Notes: generated from the sequence alone by a model not told the origin. A DNA stretch of 64,000 nt from Rhizobium sp. C1 (GCF_021026335.1 NZ_JAJNCY010000014.1:1-64000); one strand, 5' to 3'. Positions 10,772 to 20,779 are shown, counted from the first letter of the stretch. A program made the numbers and translations.

Positions 10772-11584
10772 TCAGCCTCCCCGCCGAATGGTAATTTTCT
10801 GCTGGCGCCAGCCGACGCCGGAGACGAGGATTGCCTTGTCGACCGCATAGTCGACGATCATCATGTTGCGCTGCATCCGATAGTTGACGATACGATTCTG
10901 GCCGCCTGAAACGACGAAAAGCACGGGCGCATCCTGGCTCGATACTGATTTCGAGAATTGAATGTAGGTTTTCACGCCATCCGAATAGACCCGCTTCGGC
11001 TTCCAGGGCGCGCTCCCGCTCACCGAGTAGGAGAAGTTCAGTTTGTCGGGTGCCGTCCCGGGAGTTCCGCCTGTCTCGAGCCGGGAATTGATATCGGCGA
11101 GCTTGGTCGACACATCCTCCGGGTACTCGAAGCCGACGCGGGCCATATACTGGCTCGGATGAGACTTGAGCTGGATGTGATAGGTGCGGCGTGATGTCGT
11201 GACCACCATCGAAGTGACGAGACCCGGCTCCGATGGCTTGACGATCAGATGGATTGCCTGCCCGCCCGTGGCGCCCGAGGTCGCCGGTTCGACTTTCCAT
11301 CTGACAGTGTCGCCGACCAGAACGTCGCGGACAATCTCGCCACCCTGCAGTTCGATATCGCAGACCTGCAGGGGCGAGCAGACGACGGATGGCTGTGTTT
11401 CGCCGAAGAGGAAGACGACCTTGCCATCGGGGCCGGTCGTCACCAGTCCTGGCGTCCCGCGCCATTTCCTCGAGATGTTCGTTCCCTTCACCTCATTGTT
11501 TGTCATGCTCTGTGCTTCGGCGCCGCTCGCGAGGACGAGCGTGGCCAAGCAGCCGGCGGCTGCGATCAATCCTGTTCTGTGCAT
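10772..11584 (-). CDS. trbG: Conjugal transfer protein TrbG (VirB9-like)
   Basis: 270 aa with a cleavable signal peptide ending ASGAEAQS. Family blocks seen: [59 protein letters not shown] and the C-terminal [13 protein letters not shown]. VirB9/TrbG forms the outer-membrane core complex with TrbH and TrbI. It sits between trbF (17-base gap) and trbH. Confidence 0.94.
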   Translation of the reverse strand: MHRTGLIAAAGCLATLVLASGAEAQSMTNNEVKGTNISRKWRGTPGLVTTGPDGKVVFLFGETQPSVVCSPLQVCDIELQGGEIVRDVLVGDTVRWKVEPATSGATGGQAIHLIVKPSEPGLVTSMVVTTSRRTYHIQLKSHPSQYMARVGFEYPEDVSTKLADINSRLETGGTPGTAPDKLNFSYSVSGSAPWKPKRVYSDGVKTYIQFSKSVSSQDAPVLFVVSGGQNRIVNYRMQRNMMIVDYAVDKAILVSGVGWRQQKITIRRGG

Positions 11585-11601
11585 TGAGAAATCTCCTGCC
11601 C

Positions 11602-12264
11602 TTAAAGCTGCGCTGTCCAGTCGAAATCCCGGACATAAAGGCCGATCGGATTGAGGCGAATGGTCGCCTCATCCTGCGGTGCGGTGAGCGTGACCGTCGC
11701 GATGCCGCGGAACCGGCGCGTGCCGATCTCCTTGCCCTTGCGGTCGCGTTCGTACTCGGTCCAGTCGATCTGATAGGTCTGGTTCGAGAGTGCGACGATG
11801 TTGTTGACCTCGATGGCGACTGTCGACGACTTCGCCTTCTCGAACGGCGAGTTGCTCCGGAACCAGTCATTGATCTTTTGCGTCGACGGATCCGAGGTGC
11901 GGAGAAGCGCGTAGGTTCGGTCGATATATTGCTTCTGCACCACGGCATCCGGCGTAATCGAACGGAAGCTGGTGACGAAGTTGCCGAGCGTGGCGCGCAC
12001 CACCCTGACATCGGCATATTCGATCTGTTCGGGGAACCCTGACGTCACCGAGGTTCCAAGCTTGTCGACCTGGACGATGTAAGGCACCAATTTGACCTGA
12101 GTGCTCAGGTACATCGAATAGCTAAAGCCGATGACCGCCATTGTCAGACCGAGGATGCCGACAATGCGCCATGCGTTGGCGGCCTTTACGTAAGAGCCGT
12201 ATCGTTCATTCCATTCCTGGCGTGCGGCGAGGTACGGGTTTTCAGGGGCGCGGTTCGCTGCCAT
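11602..12264 (-). CDS. trbF: Conjugal transfer protein TrbF (VirB8-like)
   Basis: 220 aa. A short cytoplasmic N-terminus with the [18 protein letters not shown] signature, one transmembrane segment (about 35-55), then a periplasmic NTF2-like domain with the YEFxR-type [15 protein letters not shown] strand. VirB8-type proteins nucleate assembly of the secretion channel at the inner membrane. It is 24 bases after trbL. Confidence 0.94.
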   Translation of the reverse strand: MAANRAPENPYLAARQEWNERYGSYVKAANAWRIVGILGLTMAVIGFSYSMYLSTQVKLVPYIVQVDKLGTSVTSGFPEQIEYADVRVVRATLGNFVTSFRSITPDAVVQKQYIDRTYALLRTSDPSTQKINDWFRSNSPFEKAKSSTVAIEVNNIVALSNQTYQIDWTEYERDRKGKEIGTRRFRGIATVTLTAPQDEATIRLNPIGLYVRDFDWTAQL

Positions 12265-12288
12265 CGATCCATCACTTTCTGATTGCGG

Positions 12289-13467
12289 TTAGTCTTTGCG
12301 TTCGGGAGGTGCCTTTGGTCCGCTATGCCCGCTACGCGCCTGGTCGAGCTTGGCGTTGGCAAGACCGAGGATCGAACCTGCATAAGCGCCGGGAGAACCG
12401 ATGGCCTTCTCCTTGGCGGCCGAGCCTGCCGCATGTCCGGCCGATCCGATGCCAGCTCCGATCCCGCGAAGCATTGCGCCGGCGACAGACGACCCTGCAG
12501 CCCGCGCGCTTTGAGCTGCCGCGAACCCCGCGCCTGCCGCACCAACTGCGAGGAAACTGGCGCCGGTGGCGAAGGAGGCGGCCTGGCCACCGTGCCGGAT
12601 TGCTTCCATTCCGCCCGAGACAGAAGCTCCCTGCACGACGCCCTGCATGATGTTCGGGACGTAGATGGCGACAATGAAGACGACGACCGCAATGCCGGCG
12701 ATCGCAAGTGCCGTCTGGAATTGGTCTCCAATGTCAGGTTCGTTTGCCAATCCGATCAGGACTTCCGATCCGATGCGCGAGATCATCACAAGCGCCATGA
12801 GCTTCATTCCGACCGAGAATGCGTAGACTAGGTATCGGACGGCGAAGTCCTTCGTATAGGAGGAACCGCCAAGGCCGAGCATGATCATGCCGGCGAGCAG
12901 GCCGATATACATTTCGACCATGACTGACACAAAAATCGCTGCAACGAGCGAGAATGAGATGACCACGACGACCATTGCAAAAGCAGCGGAGATCGCCAGC
13001 GCATTGTCCTCAAAAAGACCGAACTGAATCTTTTCCGACATCTTCGTTGCGACGGCGAGTCCGGCATTGAAGACGTCGGCTGGTGACGCGGTCCCGCCAC
13101 CAGCGCCAATCTGGAACAGGCTGTCGACTACCGCCTTGGCGAAGGTAGGCCCCTGCGCCAACACGAAGGCGAAGAAGCCGACGAACATGATCCGCCGGAC
13201 AAGCTCGGCGAACCAGCTATCAAGCGATGCGGCCTGTAGTGCCAGCCAGACGGCGGCGATGCCGATTTCTATCGTCGCCAGGATCCAGAATAACGATTTC
13301 GCCGCATCCATAACCGTGGTTTCCCACCCCTTCGCGGCCGTGGTGATCTGGCTCTGCAATGAGGTTAAGACCGAGCCTTCCTGGGCGAAGGCTGGCTGGG
13401 CCGCCAGTGCGCAGAAGGTCGCAAGCAGCATCGCTGCCCTGAACCGTTGAAAAGATATCCCCGTCAT
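12289..13467 (-). CDS. trbL: Conjugal transfer protein TrbL (VirB6-like)
   Basis: 392 aa. A signal sequence is followed by about five to six hydrophobic segments between residues 60 and 260 and an Ala/Gly/Ser-rich cytoplasmic tail ending in a charged PPERKD. The block TVMDAAKSLFWILATIEIGIAAVWLAL is typical of TrbL/VirB6, the polytopic inner-membrane channel component. It follows trbK by only 4 bases. Confidence 0.94.
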   Translation of the reverse strand: MTGISFQRFRAAMLLATFCALAAQPAFAQEGSVLTSLQSQITTAAKGWETTVMDAAKSLFWILATIEIGIAAVWLALQAASLDSWFAELVRRIMFVGFFAFVLAQGPTFAKAVVDSLFQIGAGGGTASPADVFNAGLAVATKMSEKIQFGLFEDNALAISAAFAMVVVVISFSLVAAIFVSVMVEMYIGLLAGMIMLGLGGSSYTKDFAVRYLVYAFSVGMKLMALVMISRIGSEVLIGLANEPDIGDQFQTALAIAGIAVVVFIVAIYVPNIMQGVVQGASVSGGMEAIRHGGQAASFATGASFLAVGAAGAGFAAAQSARAAGSSVAGAMLRGIGAGIGSAGHAAGSAAKEKAIGSPGAYAGSILGLANAKLDQARSGHSGPKAPPERKD

Positions 13468-13471
13468 CTGC

Positions 13472-13648
13472 TCACCACTCGACCTTCATTTTCTCGCCGC
13501 CTGAGGTCGGATACTTCTTGGAGGTGCCAAAGAACTGTTCGCGGCGCTCCTGCGCAGCCCGATTTTCGGAGATGAGCAGCCAGATGCCGGTGCTGCCGGC
13601 CGCCACGACGGCCGCGAGTGTGAGGAGGATCAGTTTCGTTCTCACCAT
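13472..13648 (-). CDS. trbK: Small entry-exclusion-type protein TrbK
   Basis: 58 aa. The ATG overlaps the trbJ stop (ATGGTGA). An N-terminal hydrophobic segment (LILLTLAAVVAAGSTGIWLL) is followed by a charged helix and the tail TSGGEKMKVEW. Position between trbJ and trbL and size identify it as TrbK, which in the trb family prevents redundant transfer between donors. There is no lipobox Cys, unlike RP4 TrbK, as in the alternative rhizobial form. Its last ~23 residues closely resemble the tail of TrbJ. Confidence 0.85.
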   Translation of the reverse strand: MVRTKLILLTLAAVVAAGSTGIWLLISENRAAQERREQFFGTSKKYPTSGGEKMKVEW

Positions 13649-14445
13649 TCCACCTTCATTTTCTCGCCGCCGGACGTGGACGGGGCCGTCGCGCTGAAGA
13701 ATTTCTCACGCCGCGCCTGGGCCAGGTCCTTGTCGGTTTGTTCGGTCTGAAGCCAGGTTCCCATCATGGTCATCTGCTGGGAGACGAGGCCGCGCAGCTT
13801 CTGCATCTGTGCGACCTGTTGCGCCGCGATCTGATGACCGACCTGCAGAGCCTTCATCTGCCCGTCGGCTGTCTCCGACATCGACCGAAGCGAGGACATC
13901 GTGCCTTCCTCGCTGTCGAACTGGTCGGCCGTCAGGCTCGCCGCCTTCAATGTGCTGGCGATCGTGTCCCGGTTGGTATCGGACCACGTCTGGTAGCTGG
14001 AGGAAAAGCTTGTCGCGTTCGGCAGGTTGGTCCTGAGGCTTGAATAGCTCTGGAAGCGCTGCTGCAGCACATCATCGGCATTGCCCATCGAAAACGAAAT
14101 GCTCTGGCCGTGGTCGATGATGCTGCGCAACTGATTGAGGTCGCTTTCGACCTGCCCCCACATATGCGACGGAAGGGTCGCCGTGTTCTGCAGTATGTTC
14201 TGGTAGATATTCAGCTGTGTTTCGATCTGTTGCGCGAGTTGACTGATCTGGGTGAGCTGGTTCTGGATTTGCTCGCCGGATTTACCGACCAAGGCAACCA
14301 GTTCGCCATTATTGAGGACCTGCGTCCACTCGGTCGCTGCACCTGTAGCAGTGCCTGCTACCGCAGGCTTTACGGCGCCGATCGTCACGACGATCGACGC
14401 CAAGCTGGCGAGCAGCCTATTCGAAGTTGAGCAGCGATGCGGCAT
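13642..14445 (-). CDS. trbJ: Conjugal transfer protein TrbJ (VirB5-like)
   Basis: 267 aa with a signal peptide ending near VKPAVAG. The mature part is almost all alpha-helical and Gln-rich (IQNQLTQISQLAQQIETQLNIYQNILQNT), as in TrbJ/VirB5 minor pilus-tip proteins. The start lies 29 bases inside trbE. The C-terminus RREKFFSATAPSTSGGEKMKVEW is echoed by TrbK. Confidence 0.92.
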   Translation of the reverse strand: MPHRCSTSNRLLASLASIVVTIGAVKPAVAGTATGAATEWTQVLNNGELVALVGKSGEQIQNQLTQISQLAQQIETQLNIYQNILQNTATLPSHMWGQVESDLNQLRSIIDHGQSISFSMGNADDVLQQRFQSYSSLRTNLPNATSFSSSYQTWSDTNRDTIASTLKAASLTADQFDSEEGTMSSLRSMSETADGQMKALQVGHQIAAQQVAQMQKLRGLVSQQMTMMGTWLQTEQTDKDLAQARREKFFSATAPSTSGGEKMKVEW

Positions 14446-16873
14446 CCTGAACTCCTCTCATTTGTAGCCAGTGGATCGGCCAGTCGCGGCCGTGTTCGGA
14501 GCTGAGCGTGCGAATGCGCTTCAGGTCTTCCTTGCCCGATGCGCCGACGAAGCTCAGCGCAACGGGACCGAGCGCCATATCGAACAGCCGCCGGCCTTCG
14601 GGCGTGACCACGTAATACTCGCGCTTGGGGATCGCGTTCGAAACGATCTCGATCTGTCGCTCGTTGAAGCCGATCCGTTCGTAGAATTCGCGCGTCCCAG
14701 GTTCCCTTGCGGCACCGTTCGGCAAGCAGATTTTCGTCGGGCAGGATTCTTTCAGCACGTCGATGATGCCGGATCGCTCGGCGTCTGAGATGGATTGCGT
14801 CGCCAATACGACGGCGCAATTTGCCTTGCGCAGCACTTTGAGCCACTCGCGAATCTTGCTGCGGAACACCGGATGACCGAGCATCAGCCAGGCCTCGTCC
14901 AACACGATCAGACTGGGGGAACCGTCGAGACGTTTTTCGATCCGCCGAAAGAGATAAGTCAGCACGGGCACGAGATTGCGCTCGCCCATGTTCATCAGGT
15001 GCTCTATCTCGAAGGTCTGGAACGCACCGAGCGAGAGACCGTCCCGTTCCGCGTCGAGAAGCTGGCCCATCGGGCCATCGACCGTGTAGTGGTGAAGCGC
15101 GTCCTTGATTTCGCGCATCTGCACGCCGCTGACAAAGTCCGACAGGGACCGTCCAACCGCGCTCGCCATCAATCCGATCTGGCGCGAGATCGCGTTGCGA
15201 TGATCAGGGGTGATGGCAACACCCTGCAGGGCGACCAGCATTTCGATCCATTCGGTCGCCCAGGCGCGATCTGCGTCGCTCGCGAGATCCGATAGCGGGC
15301 AGAAGGCCAGCGCCTTTGCCTCTTCTTGGGCCTCGCCACCGATCTCATAGTGATCGCCGCCGGCGGCGAGCGTCAGCGGCAGGAGCGAGTTCCCCTTGTC
15401 GAAGGCGAAGATCTGGGCGCGTTGATAGCGCCGGAACTGCGCTGCGATCAGTGCCAGCAGCGTCGACTTGCCCGAACCGGTCGGCCCGAAAATCAGCGTG
15501 TGACCGACATCGTCGACATGGAGGTTCAGTCGGAACGGCGTCGAACCACTTGCCACCTGCATCAGTGGCGGCGAGTTCGGTGGATAGAACGGGCAAGTCG
15601 CAACCGGGCTGCCGGACCAGACGGAGTTGAGCGGGATGAGATCGGCAAGATTGCTGGTGTTGATCAGCGGTTCGCGGATATTGCAGTACCAGTTACCGGG
15701 GAGGCTGCCGAGATAAGCATCGGTGGCGTTGAGCGTTTCAATCCGCGCTCCGAAACCTTCCGCCTGGATCAGCCGGCGGATGGCCTCGGCCTTCTCCTGC
15801 AGTGCCTCCCGGTCATGATCAAACAGGACGATGACCGGGGTATAGTAACCGTATGCGACAAGTTGCGAGGATGCTTGCGCGATGGCGTCTTCGGTCTCGG
15901 CAACCATGGTCATGGCATCCTGGTCGACCGACCGACTCTGCGTCTGGAACAATTGATCGAAGAATGGCCGCACCTTCTGCTGCCACTTCTTTCGGGTGCG
16001 TTCGAGTTTCTGCCGCGCCTCTTCCGCGTCGAGAAAGATGAAGCGCGAAGACCAACGATAGGTGAGCGGCATCAGATCGAGGCTGTTCAGGATCCCCGGC
16101 CAGCTCTCTGCCGGTAATCCATCGATCGCCACAACAGCGAGAAAGCGGTTCTCGACCTTCGGCGTCAGCCCGTGCTCGAGTTCGGCCGTGGCGATCCAGT
16201 CGAGATACATTGGCGCATCCGGCAGCCGGATCGGATGGTTCTCGCCGGTGATGCAGAAGCGGACGAACTGCAGCAACTCGTCATAGCGGGCGGCCCGCTC
16301 CCCTCCCCTCTCGGCGACCTCGCGCGTCTCCATGCGCCGGATCGAAAGGGTGTTGGCAAAATACTGCTCGATCTCGCGCACAGCGTTCTTGAAGATGAAG
16401 AGGACCGTGTCGGCATAGGTCTTCTTGCGGCTCTCCTCGTCCGAGTAAATGTATTTGCTGAGAGCGGTTTTCTTCGACTCCGGTGGCCGAAAGGTGAGGA
16501 CGAGCGCGTGCTTGCTCTCGAAATGCCCCTGCTCGCGCCCGAAATGCGTCCGCCGCTCGGCGTCGATCGCGCGCGTGACGGCATCGGGAAAGTGGCAGCG
16601 ATCGTCAGACGGATAGTCGAATGTCGGGATGCGAACGGCTTCGACCTGGATTATCCAGCCGCTCCCTAGCCGTGACAGGATCGTATTGATCTGCCGCGAC
16701 AGCTCGTTGCGCTCCAGATCTGTAGCGCTTTCGGAGTCAGGTCCCGCAAAATACCAGCCGGCCATCAGGCTTCCGTCTTTCAACAAAAGGACACCATTGT
16801 CGACGAGGCCGGCATAGGGGACGAGATCCGCAAAGGATGGGCCGGTGGCCCGGAAGCGTTTCAGAGCAACCAT
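14417..16873 (-). CDS. trbE: Conjugal transfer ATPase TrbE (VirB4-like)
   Basis: 818 aa, the usual family length. The N-terminal CagE/TrbE domain begins with LVPYAGLVDNGVLLLKDGSLMAGWYFAG. Walker A is GPTGSGKS with Lys469, and Walker B is SLIVLDEAWLML near residue 645. VirB4 ATPases power pilus assembly and substrate transfer at the inner membrane. Nine bases separate it from trbD, and it overlaps trbJ. Confidence 0.96.
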   Translation of the reverse strand: MVALKRFRATGPSFADLVPYAGLVDNGVLLLKDGSLMAGWYFAGPDSESATDLERNELSRQINTILSRLGSGWIIQVEAVRIPTFDYPSDDRCHFPDAVTRAIDAERRTHFGREQGHFESKHALVLTFRPPESKKTALSKYIYSDEESRKKTYADTVLFIFKNAVREIEQYFANTLSIRRMETREVAERGGERAARYDELLQFVRFCITGENHPIRLPDAPMYLDWIATAELEHGLTPKVENRFLAVVAIDGLPAESWPGILNSLDLMPLTYRWSSRFIFLDAEEARQKLERTRKKWQQKVRPFFDQLFQTQSRSVDQDAMTMVAETEDAIAQASSQLVAYGYYTPVIVLFDHDREALQEKAEAIRRLIQAEGFGARIETLNATDAYLGSLPGNWYCNIREPLINTSNLADLIPLNSVWSGSPVATCPFYPPNSPPLMQVASGSTPFRLNLHVDDVGHTLIFGPTGSGKSTLLALIAAQFRRYQRAQIFAFDKGNSLLPLTLAAGGDHYEIGGEAQEEAKALAFCPLSDLASDADRAWATEWIEMLVALQGVAITPDHRNAISRQIGLMASAVGRSLSDFVSGVQMREIKDALHHYTVDGPMGQLLDAERDGLSLGAFQTFEIEHLMNMGERNLVPVLTYLFRRIEKRLDGSPSLIVLDEAWLMLGHPVFRSKIREWLKVLRKANCAVVLATQSISDAERSGIIDVLKESCPTKICLPNGAAREPGTREFYERIGFNERQIEIVSNAIPKREYYVVTPEGRRLFDMALGPVALSFVGASGKEDLKRIRTLSSEHGRDWPIHWLQMRGVQDAASLLNFE

Positions 16874-16882
16874 GCGTTCCCC

Positions 16883-17182
16883 TCAATACCGGCGCCAGGG
16901 CGAAGAGGTCGCCTTGTAGTAATGCTTGTACGAGACATGGCGGACATAGACCTGTCGCATCAGCGGGTCCGCCTTTGCCATCATCCTCAAAAGCCCGACG
17001 ACGACGATCCAGACGGCAACGCCGAAGAGCGCGGAATAGATCGTCAGGACGACGAAGATGAGGATGACTGCGGCAAGACCGGTAATCAGCACTAGTTCCC
17101 GGTCCGCGCCCATCAGCAGGTTCGGACGCGACAGCGCCCGATGAATGCGGTTGCGTTGTAGGCCAGACAGGGACTCAGCCAT
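16883..17182 (-). CDS. trbD: Conjugal transfer protein TrbD (VirB3-like)
   Basis: 99 aa from the ATG at 17182, which overlaps the end of trbC by 8 bases and gives the conserved start [31 protein letters not shown] longer upstream in-frame extension is not needed. Two adjacent hydrophobic segments (about 35-75) are followed by [18 protein letters not shown], the VirB3/TrbD signature. It is the inner-membrane partner of TrbE. Confidence 0.93.
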   Translation of the reverse strand: MAESLSGLQRNRIHRALSRPNLLMGADRELVLITGLAAVILIFVVLTIYSALFGVAVWIVVVGLLRMMAKADPLMRQVYVRHVSYKHYYKATSSPWRRY

Positions 17183-17558
17183 GAGCCCCCTCCCCTTCTC
17201 CGCTTGGATTGATTGAGGTGGTTTGCTCGTTGGGTAGTCCGATCGAGGCACCGGTCGCGCCAAAAAGGCCGACGATGTTTGTGGCGCCAAGCAGGATGCC
17301 AGCGACGAGCACGATGTACATCAGCCGTCGCGCGAAATCGTTGAGTTCGCCGCCGAAGATTAGCATGCCGCCGGCGATTGCGACGGCTGCAAGCGCAATG
17401 GCGCCGGCGACTGGTCCGGTGATCGATTCCTGGATCTGCTGCAGCGGCCCTTCCCATGGAAGACTGCCGCCGGAACTGGCGAGCGCCGGCGAGACTGAGG
17501 CAAGAGCGATGGGTGCCGCAAGGAGTGTGACGGCGATGAATGCGTTTCTACGCGACAT
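17175..17558 (-). CDS. trbC: Conjugative pilin TrbC (VirB2-like)
   Basis: 127 aa from the ATG at 17558, which overlaps trbB by 11 bases. A long signal peptide ends in [12 protein letters not shown], followed by two hydrophobic helices ([22 protein letters not shown] and [22 protein letters not shown]), the VirB2/TrbC pilin layout. The pilin is processed and cyclised by TraF, encoded at 3.0-3.6 kb. Confidence 0.93.
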   Translation of the reverse strand: MSRRNAFIAVTLLAAPIALASVSPALASSGGSLPWEGPLQQIQESITGPVAGAIALAAVAIAGGMLIFGGELNDFARRLMYIVLVAGILLGATNIVGLFGATGASIGLPNEQTTSINPSGEGEGAHG

Positions 17559-18525
17559 GGCGCGCCTCCTGTTCTTCCGTAAGCTGGTCGGATTCGATTT
17601 CGTATTGGCCGCCCGCAAAGCGCTCGACCTGGATGACGTCGCGAACACGCCGCCCACGTGGGGTCCGCTCGATCGAGACGACGAGATCGACCGCTTCCCC
17701 GATCACTTCATGCATCGGCTGCTGGCTGGCTTCGGCGGTTAGCTGCTCAAGGCGGCGTAGCGCCGACATTGCGGTGTTGGAATGGATAGTGGCCACCCCT
17801 CCGGGATGGCCCGTGTTCCATGCTTTCAGCAGCGTGAGCGCGGCGCCATCGCGGACCTCGCCGACCACGATCCGGTCCGGACGCAGGCGCATGGTACTCT
17901 TGAGGAGCCGCGCCATGTCGACGGTATCGCTGGTATGAAGAAGAACGGCGTTCTCGGCGGCGCACTGGATCTCGGCGGTGTCTTCCAGGATGACGAGGCG
18001 GTCTTCCGGGGCAGACTTAACGATTTCATCGATGACGGCATTCGCGAGGGTTGTCTTGCCCGACCCGGTGCCCCCGGAGATGATGATATTGAGCCGCGCT
18101 GAAATCGCGCTACGAATGGTCGAGGCCTGATGTTCGGTCATCACGCCGGAGCGAACGTAGTCATCGAGCGGGATCAGGCGCGAGGCACGGCGGCGAATGG
18201 TGAAGGCCGGCTTGGCGACGACAGGAGGCAAGAGCCCTTCGAAGCGGTGGCCGCCGATCGGCAGCTCTCCGGAGATGATTGGCTGTTCGGTATCGACCTC
18301 GGACTGAAGAGCATGCGCTACCGTTCCGATCACCATTTCGGCGGCCGCAGGGGACATCTCGCCGGCCGGCGCCACGCCGTGGCCGAGCCGTTCGATAAAG
18401 AGCTTTCCATCCGGATTGAGCATGATTTCGACAACGGTTGAGTCGTCCAGCGCGACGCAAAGCTGATCACCGAGCGCCTCCTGGAGTTTGCGGACAAGTC
18501 GAGGATGAGAGCGAAGCTGGTTCAC
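17548..18525 (-). CDS. trbB: Conjugal transfer ATPase TrbB (VirB11-like)
   Basis: 325 aa. Walker A is [10 protein letters not shown] (Lys157), the Asp box [10 protein letters not shown] follows, and the Walker B / His-box region reads [37 protein letters not shown], diagnostic of the hexameric VirB11/GspE secretion ATPases. It is the first trb gene after traI (12-base gap). Confidence 0.96.
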   Translation of the reverse strand: MNQLRSHPRLVRKLQEALGDQLCVALDDSTVVEIMLNPDGKLFIERLGHGVAPAGEMSPAAAEMVIGTVAHALQSEVDTEQPIISGELPIGGHRFEGLLPPVVAKPAFTIRRRASRLIPLDDYVRSGVMTEHQASTIRSAISARLNIIISGGTGSGKTTLANAVIDEIVKSAPEDRLVILEDTAEIQCAAENAVLLHTSDTVDMARLLKSTMRLRPDRIVVGEVRDGAALTLLKAWNTGHPGGVATIHSNTAMSALRRLEQLTAEASQQPMHEVIGEAVDLVVSIERTPRGRRVRDVIQVERFAGGQYEIESDQLTEEQEARHVA

Positions 18526-18537
18526 GGCGTTTCTTCC

Positions 18538-19161
18538 TTACGCTGCTTGGTTGACGGAGCTGAGTTCGGAACGGTACTTGGCAGGCCGGAGCCGTAGGAA
18601 GATGTCGGCATTCGCGGGAAGGATCCCAGCGACAGCCATGGTCACCCCGATCTTTTTCGGCTCCGCCAGCCGCTGCAGGGGCCAGCCGACACGGGCGAGG
18701 ATCCGCTCGAACCGGAGGTCGGTTACCGTGACGATCTCCGTGTAGCCGTTCGCCATGCACCACTCGATGATGCCCGCGAACATGGTCAGGGTCGCCTCAT
18801 GGACGGAGCCGTCTCCCCTGCCCTCCCCGAGGGTCGTATCGACGCAGAAGCGGGAGCTCTCGATCATCGCGGTGTGTGCATTCAGCTGGCCATTCGGAAG
18901 AAGCGACGGAAAGATGCTCGTCACCATCGTCGCGCCAAGTGCCGGGAGTAGCCTTGCGCAACCGGTCACAGTCCCATCGTCGGAAATTGCGAGGATGTAG
19001 CTCGGTAGAAGAGCGTCGAAGGCGTCCGCCTCTTGGTCGTCGACGACCTTAACCTCCCAGCCCAGGCGCTCGGCGAAAACGCGTGCACGCAACTGATGAT
19101 GGCGGTGGAGAAGCTGAGCTTCGTAAACATTTCGCGGTTGGGAAATCGCGAGAATCTGCAT
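18538..19161 (-). CDS. traI: Acyl-homoserine-lactone synthase TraI (LuxI family)
   Basis: 207 aa. LuxI-invariant residues are in place: Arg25, Phe29, Trp35 (LGW), Asp46 and Asp49, Arg70 (GCARLLP), Glu101 and Arg104 (ESSRFCVD). It makes the acyl-HLS signal from acyl-ACP and SAM; chain length cannot be read from sequence. As first gene of the trb operon it is expected to be induced by TraR-AHL, giving positive feedback. The divergent 380-base region to repA carries a strong palindrome. Confidence 0.95.
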   Translation of the reverse strand: MQILAISQPRNVYEAQLLHRHHQLRARVFAERLGWEVKVVDDQEADAFDALLPSYILAISDDGTVTGCARLLPALGATMVTSIFPSLLPNGQLNAHTAMIESSRFCVDTTLGEGRGDGSVHEATLTMFAGIIEWCMANGYTEIVTVTDLRFERILARVGWPLQRLAEPKKIGVTMAVAGILPANADIFLRLRPAKYRSELSSVNQAA

Positions 19162-19542
19162 GAATTTCTCCGTCGTCGTTGGTCGGCGGGGAAATCAGCA
19201 CAGATGAGAATCGGGCGGTAGTTGTAGGATCCTACAAATCCGAGTCGGCGTGAGTCGCAACGTTCAGGCGCTTCGAGGTCGGCCGTGCCAGGGTTAGCAA
19301 CAACTTTGGTATGTAGGATTCGCCCTAGAACGGACGCTGAACAACGTAGGCCAATGGACGCTACTAACTAACAGGATTCGTTGGAAGTTTCAGCAAGAAC
19401 GTCGGGCCTTCACGTACAACCATCCGGTATTTGTTAAGTGTTTGTTAACCTTAAATCTCTTGCCAAGCACGCTGGAATCGGGTGTTCTATCCACGGCAAA
19501 TTGCTGTGTTTACGAAATTTACCGTGTGTACGAGAGGACGTC
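19162..19542. promoter_or_regulatory. Divergent regulatory region between traI and repA
   Basis: 381 bases. It contains a 16-base perfect palindrome (19222-19237), a related half-site TGTAGGAT at 19312-19319, and two TTGTTAA-containing repeats around 19430-19450. In Ti plasmids the equivalent region carries two tra boxes that let TraR drive both traI-trb and repABC. An in-frame extension of repA reaches to a GTG at 19438, but I regard it as leader. Confidence 0.6.
19222..19237. promoter_or_regulatory. 16-bp palindrome, candidate TraR box
   Basis: TTGTAGGATCCTACAA, perfect 8+8 dyad, 61 bases upstream of the traI start. LuxR-type activators bind 16-20 base dyads at this kind of spacing. It shares the central GATC with the Ti tra box but little else, consistent with the divergent recognition helix of this TraR. 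Binding is inferred. Confidence 0.6.
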
Positions 19543-20739
19543 GTGGAGAATCCCGTTCAGCTTCAGAAAGCTATCCATAAACTGATAGCGGCGCATGCGC
19601 GAGATCTCTCGGGTGCGTTACACGAGCATCGCGTGAAGCTTTATCCGCCTGAAGCTCGCAAAACACTCCGGTCATTCTCCTCGACTGAGGCGGCGAAGCT
19701 AATTGGCGTAAACGATGGCTATCTCCGTCATCTCTCGCTCGAAGGCAAAGGACCGCAGCCAGAAATCGGCAATAACAACCGCCGTTCTTACTCCGTTGAA
19801 ACCATCCAGGCTCTTCGCGAATACCTTGACGAGAACGGAAAGGGCGACCGTCGCTATTCACCAAGGCGAACGGGAAGGGAGCATTTACAGGTCATAACAG
19901 CCGTCAATTTTAAAGGCGGGTCCGGGAAGACGACGACTGCAGCACACCTCGCACAATACCTCGCGCTCAAGGGCTACAGGGTTCTTGCCATCGACCTCGA
20001 CCCCCAGGCCAGTATGTCGGCTCTTCACGGCTTCCAGCCAGAGTTCGACGTGGGAGACAACGAAACGCTCTATGGGGCCGTCAGATATGATAGCGAGCGT
20101 CGATCGCTGAAGGAGGTCATCAAGAAGACCTATTTCACCAACCTCGACCTCGTGCCTGGCAATCTCGAGCTCATGGAATTTGAGCATGATACCGCTAAAG
20201 TTCTCGGTTCGAATGATCGGAAGAACATCTTCTTCACCCGCATGGACGATGCTATCTCGTCGGTGGCCAACGACTATGACGTCGTTGTGGTGGATTGCCC
20301 GCCGCAGCTTGGCTTCCTCACGATTTCGGCCCTGTGTGCTGCAACTGCCGTTCTAGTGACGGTCCACCCACAGATGCTGGACGTCATGTCGATGTGCCAG
20401 TTCCTGCTCATGACCTCCGAACTTCTAAGCGTCGTCGCGGATGCTGGCGGCAGCATGCACTACGACTGGATGCGTTATCTCGTGACCCGCTATGAGCCCG
20501 GCGATGGCCCGCAGAACCAGATGGTTTCGTTCATGCGGACTATGTTTGGCGATCATGTTCTCAATCACCCCATGCTCAAGAGCACCGCGATCTCCGACGC
20601 GGGCATCACGAAGCAAACCCTTTACGAGGTCAGCCGCGATCAGTTCACGAGGGCCACGTACGATCGGGCGATGGAGTCGCTCGATAGTGTGAACAACGAA
20701 ATAGAGCAGTTGATCCAAACATCGTGGGGCCGAAAGTGA
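19543..20739 (+). CDS. repA: Plasmid partitioning ATPase RepA (ParA family)
   Basis: 398 aa from the GTG at 19543, preceded by GAGAGGA at good spacing; this gives the standard length and the conserved N-terminus VENPVQLQKAIHKLIAAHARDLSGALHEHRVKLYPPEARKTLRSF. An N-terminal HTH recognises its own promoter. The deviant Walker A is KGGSGKTT (Lys129), and later motifs are VLAIDLDPQASMSAL and VVVDCPPQLGFL. RepA moves plasmid copies with RepB-parS and represses the operon. Confidence 0.96.
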   Translation: MENPVQLQKAIHKLIAAHARDLSGALHEHRVKLYPPEARKTLRSFSSTEAAKLIGVNDGYLRHLSLEGKGPQPEIGNNNRRSYSVETIQALREYLDENGKGDRRYSPRRTGREHLQVITAVNFKGGSGKTTTAAHLAQYLALKGYRVLAIDLDPQASMSALHGFQPEFDVGDNETLYGAVRYDSERRSLKEVIKKTYFTNLDLVPGNLELMEFEHDTAKVLGSNDRKNIFFTRMDDAISSVANDYDVVVVDCPPQLGFLTISALCAATAVLVTVHPQMLDVMSMCQFLLMTSELLSVVADAGGSMHYDWMRYLVTRYEPGDGPQNQMVSFMRTMFGDHVLNHPMLKSTAISDAGITKQTLYEVSRDQFTRATYDRAMESLDSVNNEIEQLIQTSWGRK

Positions 20740-20779
20740 TGTCGACGGTAACCCCAATTTGCTGCCGCATTGTTGGAAA

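Noticed and set aside
15326-16117. Plus-strand open frame opposite trbE
   Set aside because: Antisense shadow of a strongly conserved ATPase gene, with no motif.
19438-19542. N-terminal extension of repA to a GTG at 19438
   Set aside because: It would add 35 residues not typical of RepA. The GTG at 19543 has a good ribosome-binding site and gives the standard length.
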